NCBI GenBank assembly: GCA_016926315.1
Contig: JAFGOU010000011.1
Location: 1-26,664, forward strand
DNA length: 26,664 nucleotides
DNA from: Chitinispirillaceae bacterium
GTDB lineage: Bacteria; Fibrobacterota; Chitinivibrionia; Chitinivibrionales; Chitinispirillaceae
Reading direction: 5' to 3'
Below are positions 15,620 through 22,786 of the stretch, piece by piece. Made by a program: the position numbers and the translations under genes. The notes under the pieces are model-generated. The model was not told the DNA's origin, did not search any database, and saw only the letters and a program-made list of their open reading frames with translations. Positions within the stretch are counted from its first letter, which is position 1, and every line of letters begins with the position of its first letter.

Positions 15620-15696
15620 TATCAGGTTGCTTTTTGATGCCGGATCAAATAATTTAATGAATGAACACTGTACCCTCTTCCACCTGGAGGCTTCAT

Positions 15697-15888
15697 ATGA
15701 AGGCAACCGTCGATAAAACCGCCTGTATCGGATGTGGACTCTGCGCAGCGGACTGTCCTGAGGTATTCACCATGAACGAGGACAATATCGCCGACGCCAT
15801 TCCCGGCATTGTACCGGCCGAACTGAAGGAGTCGTGCAGGCTTGCCGCGCAGAACTGCCCGGTGGAAGCGATCAAAATTTCGGAATGA
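15697..15888 (+). CDS. Monocluster [4Fe-4S] ferredoxin
   Basis: 63 aa; start at 15697 supported by GGAGG 6 nt upstream (the frame is open to 15661). The sequence contains C10-x2-C13-x2-C16-x3-C20P and, near the C-terminus, C47 and C54P. In the Desulfovibrio/Thermotoga monocluster ferredoxins, the first three cysteines and the late CP cysteine bind a single cluster, and the other two can form a disulfide; the spacing here fits that. It is a low-potential electron carrier of the cytoplasm. Its stop codon overlaps a possible ATG of the flavodiiron gene, which starts 29 bp later, so it is the likely electron donor to that protein. Confidence 0.88.
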   Translation: MKATVDKTACIGCGLCAADCPEVFTMNEDNIADAIPGIVPAELKESCRLAAQNCPVEAIKISE

Positions 15889-15917
15889 CCACCATTATCA
15901 ACGATAAGGACACTACC

Positions 15918-17096
15918 ATGAACTTTCCTCAATTAGCGACAAACGTATGGAAACTCGGCGTTATCGACTGGGACCGCCGGCTCTTCGATTCACTCATCCC
16001 CCTGCCCGACGGAACCAGCTACAACGCCTATCTGATCAAGGGAAGCGAAAAAACAGCGCTCCTCGACACGGTTGACCTCGACATGCCCGAAAAAATTCTC
16101 GACCAGCTCAGCGGCGTCGACAAGATCGACTATGTCATCGCCCACCACGCAGAGCAGGACCACTCCGGTTCCATTGGGGCGGTGATCGCGAAATATCCCT
16201 CCGCCGTGGTGGTCTGTTCCGCGAAGTGCAAACCCATGCTCGTGGACCATCTGCATATCGACGAAAGCCGGATCTGCGCCATGGAAGACGGCGCAACGCT
16301 CTCCCTGGGCGATAAAACGCTGCAGTTCGTCTACACCCCCTGGGTCCACTGGCCTGAAACCATGTCAACCTGGCTTAAGAAAGACGGCATTCTTTTCACC
16401 TGCGACTTTTTCGGATCGCACGTGGCCACCTCCGACACTTTTTCCGACGACAAGGCACGCGTGTATGAGGCGGCGAAACGGTATTATGCCGAGATCATGA
16501 TGCCGTTCAGGCCCACGGTGCGGACCAATATCGCGAAAGTCGAGAAGTTTCCCGTTGCCATGATCGCCCCGAGCCACGGGCCGGTGCATCGCGACCCCAC
16601 ATTCATTCTCGACGCGTATAAGGATTGGACCTCCGAGACGCCGAAAAACGAAGTGGTAATCCCCTACATCTCCATGCACGGCAGCACGAGGATCATGGTC
16701 GAGCATCTGGTGCAGGAGCTGATGTCACGGGAGATCTCGGTCTACCAGTTCGACCTCAGCGTCACGGATATCGGCAAGCTTGCCATTACCCTGGTCGATG
16801 CGGCTACGATCGTTATCGGGACCCCGACCGTACACGTCGGCCCCCACCCGGTGATACTCTACGCCACGCATCTTGCGAACGCGCTGCGACCGAAACTGAA
16901 ATACGCCTCGATCGTCGGATCGTATGGCTGGGCGAGCAAGGCGGTGGAACAGATCGCTTCGTACATCCCGAACCTCAAGGTCGAGGTGATCCCTCCGGTC
17001 ATGTGCAAAGGACGTCCGCGCCAGGCCGACCTCGATGCCCTGACCCGGCTGGCCGATACGGTTGCCGAAAAACACCGCTCGCTCGGTCTTCTGTAG
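15918..17096 (+). CDS. fprA: Flavodiiron protein (A-type flavoprotein, FprA family)
   Basis: 392 aa from the ATG at 15918, which has AAGGA 7-8 nt upstream; an ATG at 15885 overlaps the ferredoxin stop but lacks a ribosome site. N-terminal metallo-beta-lactamase-like domain (1-245) with the diiron ligands H77-x-E79-x-D81-H82 (HHAEQDHSG), H144 (WVHWPE), D163 (FTCDFFGSH) and H220 (APSHGP). C-terminal flavodoxin domain (~250-392): IPYISMHGSTRIM (FMN phosphate loop), GTPTVHVGPHP, GSYGWAS. This family reduces O2 to water and/or NO to N2O in the cytoplasm of anaerobes, using electrons passed through FMN. It is last in the redox series; the adjacent ferredoxin is the likely donor, since no rubredoxin is seen. 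The CRP/FNR-like site upstream of the cluster fits an oxygen/NO-responsive unit. Confidence 0.92.
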   Translation: MNFPQLATNVWKLGVIDWDRRLFDSLIPLPDGTSYNAYLIKGSEKTALLDTVDLDMPEKILDQLSGVDKIDYVIAHHAEQDHSGSIGAVIAKYPSAVVVCSAKCKPMLVDHLHIDESRICAMEDGATLSLGDKTLQFVYTPWVHWPETMSTWLKKDGILFTCDFFGSHVATSDTFSDDKARVYEAAKRYYAEIMMPFRPTVRTNIAKVEKFPVAMIAPSHGPVHRDPTFILDAYKDWTSETPKNEVVIPYISMHGSTRIMVEHLVQELMSREISVYQFDLSVTDIGKLAITLVDAATIVIGTPTVHVGPHPVILYATHLANALRPKLKYASIVGSYGWASKAVEQIASYIPNLKVEVIPPVMCKGRPRQADLDALTRLADTVAEKHRSLGLL

Positions 17097-17106
17097 CCGC
17101 TTGATC

Positions 17107-17128
17107 GGGACGCTCTTTTCGGCGTTCC
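17107..17128 (+). terminator. Possible terminator after fprA
   Basis: GGGACGC, an 8-nt loop and GCGTTCC form a 7-bp stem with one G-T wobble, 10 bp after the fprA stop. The following sequence (TCCCTTCTGTTCC) is pyrimidine-rich but not a clean U-run. Confidence 0.4.
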
Positions 17129-17159
17129 TCCCTTCTGTTCCGGTTTCTCCGCAAAATCA

Positions 17160-17189
17160 TTGCATACCCTGTTTTTCCAATGATATAAT
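17160..17189 (+). promoter_or_regulatory. Sigma-70-type promoter of the GGDEF/EAL gene
   Basis: TTGCAT (17160-17165), an 18-bp spacer and a perfect TATAAT (17184-17189). Transcription would start about 17196, only ~3 nt before the ATG at 17199, so the mRNA is predicted to be leaderless or nearly so. No Shine-Dalgarno sequence lies before this ATG. Confidence 0.65.
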
Positions 17190-17198
17190 CCTGATAAA

Positions 17199-19013
17199 AT
17201 GCATCATACCCGACCTACGCCTATGCGTCTGAAAAAGCGAAAACCAACGGCAACCGGATCAAAAAAAGCATCCCCTGTAAAACGACGCGTTGCCCGCAAA
17301 ACCAAGAAAGCGGCCTTCCGTTCTCCATCCCGCTCCATCGGCGAAATATTCTTTACCGATGCTACCGAAGGAATCGTGGTCGCCGATTATCACGGTATGG
17401 TGACAACGGTCAATCCCGCCTTTGTTGCCATGACCGGCCGACCGGAAAGGGAGATTATCGGCAAACCGGTTTCGCTGTTGTATGACGACATCCGGGATAA
17501 CGAGCTGTTCGAGACCATTAAGAAAGAACTGAAGAAATCCGGCAAATGGCAGGGAGAGCTATGGAACCGCCATAAAAACGGTGAAAACCATCCGCTCCTA
17601 TTGACGGTGGTGGCAAAAACCGACCCGGCGACCCGGCGCCCTTATTTCCTGAACCTGTTTACCGATATTTCCAAGCATATCGACGTCGGCGTCACCCATA
17701 ACGACCAGGCTTATTACGACGCCCTGACCGGATTGCCCAATCGTCAATTGCTCAATGACCGGCTGACCTTCATGATCAGCCGTGCCAAGAGAAACAACGC
17801 TTTTCTGGGGCTGCTCCTGATCGACATCAACCGTTTTCACACCATCAACGACACGCTCGGTTACGCGACCGGTGACCAGCTCCTGCAGTCCATCGCCACC
17901 CGGCTCAAATCGTGCATCCGCGAAGTTGACACCGTATTCAGACTCGGCAACGATGCCTTCGCCATGATACTCGAGGGAATTTCACAACCCGACGACGCCA
18001 CACGGGTGGTCAAGAGAATATTGAGCACCTGTTCGACGCCGTTCAAGTTCATGAACCGTGAAGTGTACGTGACGCTCTCCATCGGCATCGGTATTTTTCC
18101 GACGGATGGCGCCATGTTCGACGAGCTCATGAAAAACGCCCAGGCCGCGCTCACCCGTTCCAAAGAACTCGGCATCAACAGTTTCCAGCACTACCAGCCT
18201 CAAATGAACGCCACGGTGGCACAGGAGTTTACGCTGCAGAACGATCTTCGCGTGGCGCTGGAACAGAACCAGCTCGTTGTTTTCTATCAGCCGCAGGTCG
18301 ACCTGATCACCAAGGAGATCATCGGCGCGGAAGCCCTTGTACGCTGGATGCATCCGCAGCTCGGCATGGTATCTCCCGCCCAGTTTATCCCCATCGCCGA
18401 GTCCACCGGCGCCATCGTTCCCATCGGCGAATGGGTGCTTAAAACCGCGTGCCTCCAGACGAAAAAATGGCAGGACCATTTTTCAAAAGAGCTCTGTATT
18501 GCGGTCAACCTCTCCAACCGTCAGTTTCAACAGCAGGATCTTGTTTCTCTGGTGGAGAAAACACTCGCGGAAACCGGGCTTGATCCGCATACACTCGAAC
18601 TGGAGATCACCGAAAGCATGGGCATGAAAAACCCCGAGGCAACGCTTAAAACCCTTCAACAGCTCAAATCCATGGGTATACGCATCGCCATCGACGATTT
18701 CGGAACCGGGTATTCCTCGATCTATTATCTGAAAAAATTCCCCATCGACACCATCAAAATCGACCGGTCATTTGTCGACGATATCGTCACCGATCCCAAT
18801 GACGCCGCCATCGTACTAGCCATGATCGCGCTTGCGCACAGCCTGAGGCTGACGGTGATCGCCGAAGGCGTTGAAAACAAGGAACAGCTCGAATACCTGC
18901 TCCGCAACGGCTGCCAGAAAATCCAGGGGTTCATTTACAGCCCGCCGGTCAATCCCAACGGTTTTGAGAATCTGATAGCCGATCCGTCGCTCATCAGGAA
19001 CCTGGTGTTCTAA
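17199..19013 (+). CDS. PAS-GGDEF-EAL protein, likely c-di-GMP phosphodiesterase
   Basis: 604 aa. Residues ~10-45 are a strongly basic tail (LKKRKP, SKKASPVKRRVARKTKK). PAS domain ~48-158 (GIVVADYHGMVTTVNPAF, ITR/GKP region, LNLFTDIS). GGDEF domain ~170-332: YYDALTGLPNRQLL and LIDINRFHTIND are normal, but the active-site motif reads RLGNDAFAM instead of GGDEF, so diguanylate cyclase activity is unlikely. EAL domain ~345-595 looks complete: GAEALVRW, VNLSNRQF, LELEITES, AIDDFGTGYSS, IKIDRSFV, AEGVE. It should hydrolyse c-di-GMP, with the GGDEF domain possibly sensing GTP and PAS sensing a small signal. There is no membrane segment, so it is cytoplasmic. Alternative start: ATG at 17223, also without a ribosome site. 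It is monocistronic. Confidence 0.9.
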   Translation: MHHTRPTPMRLKKRKPTATGSKKASPVKRRVARKTKKAAFRSPSRSIGEIFFTDATEGIVVADYHGMVTTVNPAFVAMTGRPEREIIGKPVSLLYDDIRDNELFETIKKELKKSGKWQGELWNRHKNGENHPLLLTVVAKTDPATRRPYFLNLFTDISKHIDVGVTHNDQAYYDALTGLPNRQLLNDRLTFMISRAKRNNAFLGLLLIDINRFHTINDTLGYATGDQLLQSIATRLKSCIREVDTVFRLGNDAFAMILEGISQPDDATRVVKRILSTCSTPFKFMNREVYVTLSIGIGIFPTDGAMFDELMKNAQAALTRSKELGINSFQHYQPQMNATVAQEFTLQNDLRVALEQNQLVVFYQPQVDLITKEIIGAEALVRWMHPQLGMVSPAQFIPIAESTGAIVPIGEWVLKTACLQTKKWQDHFSKELCIAVNLSNRQFQQQDLVSLVEKTLAETGLDPHTLELEITESMGMKNPEATLKTLQQLKSMGIRIAIDDFGTGYSSIYYLKKFPIDTIKIDRSFVDDIVTDPNDAAIVLAMIALAHSLRLTVIAEGVENKEQLEYLLRNGCQKIQGFIYSPPVNPNGFENLIADPSLIRNLVF

Positions 19014-19169
19014 CGCACGGATCGTGACGGTTCGATCGCCATTGCTACGCACGGTGGGCACGGACTGACTTCCTCCTCTTCGCCACGACTCCTGCACGGC
19101 TGAATCCACAATCCATGATCCGGGGTTATTTATATTATCCTCCACAAGAACGCCATTCCCTCCCGGAGC

Positions 19170-20798
19170 ATGATGAAAAAAGACAGTTTCGATTTTCTCG
19201 TTGTCGGCAGCGGCATTGCCGGATTGTGCTTTGCGATTCACGCTTCACGCTTCGGCACGGTCGGCATCATCACCAAAAAACAGGACAGCGAGTCGAATAC
19301 CAACTACGCCCAGGGCGGCATAGCATGCGTGCTCGATCCCGCAGACAGCTTTGAAAAACACCTCCACGACACGCTGGTTGCCGGACGCGGGCTGTGCGAT
19401 GAAACGGCGGTCAGGATTCTCGTCACTGAAGGGCCTGAGCGTATTCGCGAGCTCATCGACTGGGGGGTCGCCTTTTCCCGCAACCGTGAAGCGAAAAATC
19501 CGTATAAATTCCACCTTGGCAAGGAAGGCGGCCACTCTCTCAACCGGATTGTCCACGCGCACGATCTCACCGGCAAAGCGGTGGAGGAAGCCCTGGTTCG
19601 CATGGTGCGCGCCAACCCGGCAATCCGTCTCTATGAGCATCACTTTGCCGTGGAACTCATTACCGACCACCACCTGAAACGCCGGACCGACCGGGGAATA
19701 ACCTGTTACGGCGCCTATGTTCTCGACACCACCGTCCGCACGATTTTTCCCCTACAGGCGTCGGTCACCTGCCTCGCCACCGGCGGAGCCGGCAAAGTGT
19801 ATCGGCATACAACCAATCCCGACATCGCCACGGGCGACGGCTATGCAATGGCGTATCGGGCGGGCGCCCGCATGGCTAACATGGAGTTCGTCCAGTTTCA
19901 TCCCACCTCCCTGTATCACGACCGTTCCCGCTCATTCCTTATTTCCGAAGCGCTTCGCGGACACGGCGCCGTGCTTCGCGACCGTCACGGCAGTGAGTTC
20001 ATGAAACGGTACCACAAGCTTGGTTCCCTTGCTCCACGCGACGTGGTGGCGCGCGCCATCGACAACGAAATGAAGCTGTCCGGCGCCGATTGCGTGTACC
20101 TCGACATCCGCCACGCCCCGGCCGTGGAAACGAAGAAGTATTTCCCCAATATCTACAAACAGTGCAGGGCGGCCGGCATTGACATCACCAGAGACCTGAT
20201 TCCGGTGGTCCCCGCCGCCCATTATATCTGCGGCGGCGTTCTTGTTGACACGTGCGGTGCAAGCACCATCGGGAACCTTTTCGCCTGCGGCGAGGTCGCC
20301 TGTACCGGGGTGCACGGCGCCAACCGGCTGGCCTCCAATTCGCTCCTCGAGGCCCTGGTTTTCGCCCATCGGGCGGCGCAACGCGCCGGCAAGGACATCG
20401 GGTCGATCCCGCACCTGCAACGGGGCGCGATACCGTTCTGGGACGACAGCGGTACCATCGACAATGAGGAGTGGATACTACTTTCGCACAACATGCTTGA
20501 ATTACAGTCGGTCATGTGGGACTATGTCGGTATCGTCCGTTCCGACCTGCGGCTCGGGCGCGCAATCCGTCGTCTGACCCTGCTGGGCAGCGAAATTGAG
20601 GAGTTCTACAAACGCACGAAAATAACGGTGCCGCTTCTCGAACTGCGCAACCTTGTCACCACGGCCAGGCTCATCGTACTTTCCGCGATGAAACGGAAAG
20701 AGAGCCGCGGGCTTCATTACACGACCGACCATCGCTCGCCGGATGACCGGCGATGGAAAAAACCCACTATCCTCGCCCATAAGGTCCGGCATTCATGA
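19170..20798 (+). CDS. nadB: L-aspartate oxidase
   Basis: 542 aa. FAD-binding N-terminus FLVVGSGIAGLCFAIHAS, then SNTNYAQGGIACVL, HDLTGKAVEEAL, CLATGGAGKVYRHTTNP, FVQFHPTSLY, SEALRGHGAVL, AAHYICGGVLVD and CGEVACTGVHGANRLASNSLLEALVF, all typical of NadB and the related succinate dehydrogenase flavoprotein family. It oxidises L-aspartate to iminoaspartate, the first step of de novo NAD synthesis; in anaerobes fumarate serves as electron acceptor. Two tandem ATGs are available (19170, 19173); GGAG just upstream fits the second slightly better. nadA and nadC are not in the window. The last 4 bases overlap the start of the next gene (ATGA), suggesting translational coupling. A TATATT/TATTAT stretch at 19131-19138 may be its -10. 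Confidence 0.94.
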   Translation: MMKKDSFDFLVVGSGIAGLCFAIHASRFGTVGIITKKQDSESNTNYAQGGIACVLDPADSFEKHLHDTLVAGRGLCDETAVRILVTEGPERIRELIDWGVAFSRNREAKNPYKFHLGKEGGHSLNRIVHAHDLTGKAVEEALVRMVRANPAIRLYEHHFAVELITDHHLKRRTDRGITCYGAYVLDTTVRTIFPLQASVTCLATGGAGKVYRHTTNPDIATGDGYAMAYRAGARMANMEFVQFHPTSLYHDRSRSFLISEALRGHGAVLRDRHGSEFMKRYHKLGSLAPRDVVARAIDNEMKLSGADCVYLDIRHAPAVETKKYFPNIYKQCRAAGIDITRDLIPVVPAAHYICGGVLVDTCGASTIGNLFACGEVACTGVHGANRLASNSLLEALVFAHRAAQRAGKDIGSIPHLQRGAIPFWDDSGTIDNEEWILLSHNMLELQSVMWDYVGIVRSDLRLGRAIRRLTLLGSEIEEFYKRTKITVPLLELRNLVTTARLIVLSAMKRKESRGLHYTTDHRSPDDRRWKKPTILAHKVRHS

Positions 20799-22762
20799 CT
20801 TTTTTTTCCGCGCTTCTGGCGGTGCTTTTCTGCCTGGTTGCCGGACTCTCCGTCTGGCGCATCGCCGTCATGCCGCTTGCAGCCCGTTATCGCTCGCTGC
20901 TCATCACGATCCGCATCACCCTTGTCGCACTCCTTGCCGTCGCCTTTTTCGAACCGGCGATAGTGCTTGACCGGCTGTCATCACCGCTGCGTCCGGTGCC
21001 GGTGCTCATCGATGCTTCAAAAAGCATGCGCGCCTTTTCTCACGACCCGGTCATCACTTCCTGTCTTTCCGCACTCAACCGCTGGAACGCCCTCCAGGGC
21101 AATGGAAAAAAACGGTTCCTTTTTTTCGCCTTTGGCGATTCGCTGCGCCCGTTGCGGCCCGGGGCATCCCCGGAGTGGTCGGACCGTCGCAGTCTCTTTC
21201 CGGAATCCTGGAAAGACAAGGAGATCCGCGCCTCCTCCTCCATGATCATCGTCTCCGACGGCAACTGGTCGAACGCGTCGCATCCCGCCGCGTTCTTTAC
21301 CGATAAAAATATCTGGTACGTGCCGCTCACCACGGCCCGGGAGTTCCCCTGGTTGCGAATCGATCTTCCTCATTTCCCCGGCGAATCGGTTGCCGATTCT
21401 CCGCTTGTTGCGACGGCGGTTATCGAAGGCTCTTCCACCGGTTCGTGTGCCATTACCGTTACCGCACGCGAAATCAACAGGGTCCTGTCCACGGTTGCGA
21501 TCGACGTGGGGGGCGGATATTTTAAAAAAGAGGTTGCCCTCCGCCTGGGCGCGCGTGCCGCGGGCGCCCATCTCTACCGGTTCGATGCGACCGCCTCGCG
21601 CGATACCCTAGCGGACTCGCGCTATGCGCTGCATACCGCGGTGCCCTCGCGTTTTTCCTATGCGCTTGCCGACGACCAGCCATCTCTTGACAGAAGGTTT
21701 ATCAGACTGGCATTGCAGCGACGCGCCGACTTCGCGCATGCTCCGGCGGCATATAAAAGCCTGCTTGACCTTCTGGTGGTTACGAAACGAGCCCCGTCCG
21801 CGGACAGGTTGACCAAAACACTCAAACGGCGCGGCGTGCTCCTGTTCTTCGGATGCCTGCCCTGCAGCAGCGCCGCCAGCGCTCCGGACGCCACGCTTCG
21901 TCTTTTCGCGTCAGACCCATCCCCTTTCAGCGATATCGACCTTTCAATGCTTCCCCCGCCGTCCCGTCTCGCCTCCTGCATCAATCCTTCCTTGCGTCCC
22001 CGGCCATCGAACATTATGCTCGCCGCTCTGCAGAAAAAGGAAAAGGGCATCGATACGACCGCGCTCGTCTATACCGGTCGGTTTTCCTCCCTTACCAGCG
22101 TTGTCTGCGCGGTTGACGGCGTCTGGAAGTGGGATTTCTTCCCTCCCGGCATGCAGTCCGATGAAGACCGCGCGTTCTTTTTTTCCGACCGCCTGCTGGA
22201 CGCCACCAGGGACGTCATTACCGCGGGCCTTTCCAGCAATCTCCTGGTCTTTCCCACCGCCCGATGTGTCGCCTCTGATTCCCTTTCCTTCCGGGTTGCG
22301 TTCCCCGCCGCCATACCCGCCGGTTCACGTGCGGGCATTTCCTTCACCATGACCGGGGAACGGGGCCGTCTCTTCGATACTTCGTTCATTCTGGAAGTCA
22401 CCGGCAGCAGCCGCCTTGGTTTTTTAACCCGCCCGCCCGAACGGCCTGGCGTATACCGGGTGGAGATCGTCGCCGATGCGGGCGGTGAAACGTTCACGTT
22501 TACCGACACCCTGCAGGTCGGCGAGGACCGCAGCGAGTACCTGACAAGCCGTCAAAACGCGCAACTGCTTTCCGAATTCGCCCTGCCGATCGACGATTTC
22601 GACGACGCATCGCTTGCGGAACGTTTTTTCAGCGACCATGCAGGTGTAAACAGGCCGGTCCGGGAAACCATTCATCTTGGTCGGGGTTGGCTTCTGCTCG
22701 TTCTGCTATTTCTCGCGCTTGCCGCGGAGTGGGGTTTACGACGCCTCCTGCGGCTCGATTGA
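20795..22762 (+). CDS. Membrane-anchored VWA-like protein of unknown function
   Basis: 655 aa; its ATG overlaps the nadB stop by 4 bp. Two N-terminal hydrophobic segments (~5-24 and ~35-55) are followed by a large presumed extracytoplasmic part and a C-terminal membrane helix (~631-648) with a basic end (GLRRLLRLD). Directly after the second helix, PVPVLIDASKSM contains the D73-x-S75-x-S77 pattern of a MIDAS site, and MIIVSDGNWSN (D155) fits the later VWA strand. The layout (two helices, VWA-like domain, long beta-rich region, C-terminal helix) resembles membrane proteins encoded near BatA/MoxR-type genes, but no MoxR ATPase is seen here. Beta-rich stretches follow (SCAITVTAREI, GVYRVEIVADAGGETFTFTDTL). 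Function unknown; coupling to nadB need not be functional. It converges on aspS with a 24-bp gap and no clear terminator. Confidence 0.75.
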   Translation: MTFFSALLAVLFCLVAGLSVWRIAVMPLAARYRSLLITIRITLVALLAVAFFEPAIVLDRLSSPLRPVPVLIDASKSMRAFSHDPVITSCLSALNRWNALQGNGKKRFLFFAFGDSLRPLRPGASPEWSDRRSLFPESWKDKEIRASSSMIIVSDGNWSNASHPAAFFTDKNIWYVPLTTAREFPWLRIDLPHFPGESVADSPLVATAVIEGSSTGSCAITVTAREINRVLSTVAIDVGGGYFKKEVALRLGARAAGAHLYRFDATASRDTLADSRYALHTAVPSRFSYALADDQPSLDRRFIRLALQRRADFAHAPAAYKSLLDLLVVTKRAPSADRLTKTLKRRGVLLFFGCLPCSSAASAPDATLRLFASDPSPFSDIDLSMLPPPSRLASCINPSLRPRPSNIMLAALQKKEKGIDTTALVYTGRFSSLTSVVCAVDGVWKWDFFPPGMQSDEDRAFFFSDRLLDATRDVITAGLSSNLLVFPTARCVASDSLSFRVAFPAAIPAGSRAGISFTMTGERGRLFDTSFILEVTGSSRLGFLTRPPERPGVYRVEIVADAGGETFTFTDTLQVGEDRSEYLTSRQNAQLLSEFALPIDDFDDASLAERFFSDHAGVNRPVRETIHLGRGWLLLVLLFLALAAEWGLRRLLRLD

Positions 22763-22786
22763 TGCATCGGAGCTGCAGGGCGTTCC

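Noticed and set aside
15834..15917. Earlier start of the flavodiiron protein inside the ferredoxin gene
   Set aside because: The added residues are not part of the family. The ATG at 15918 has a ribosome site and gives the usual length.
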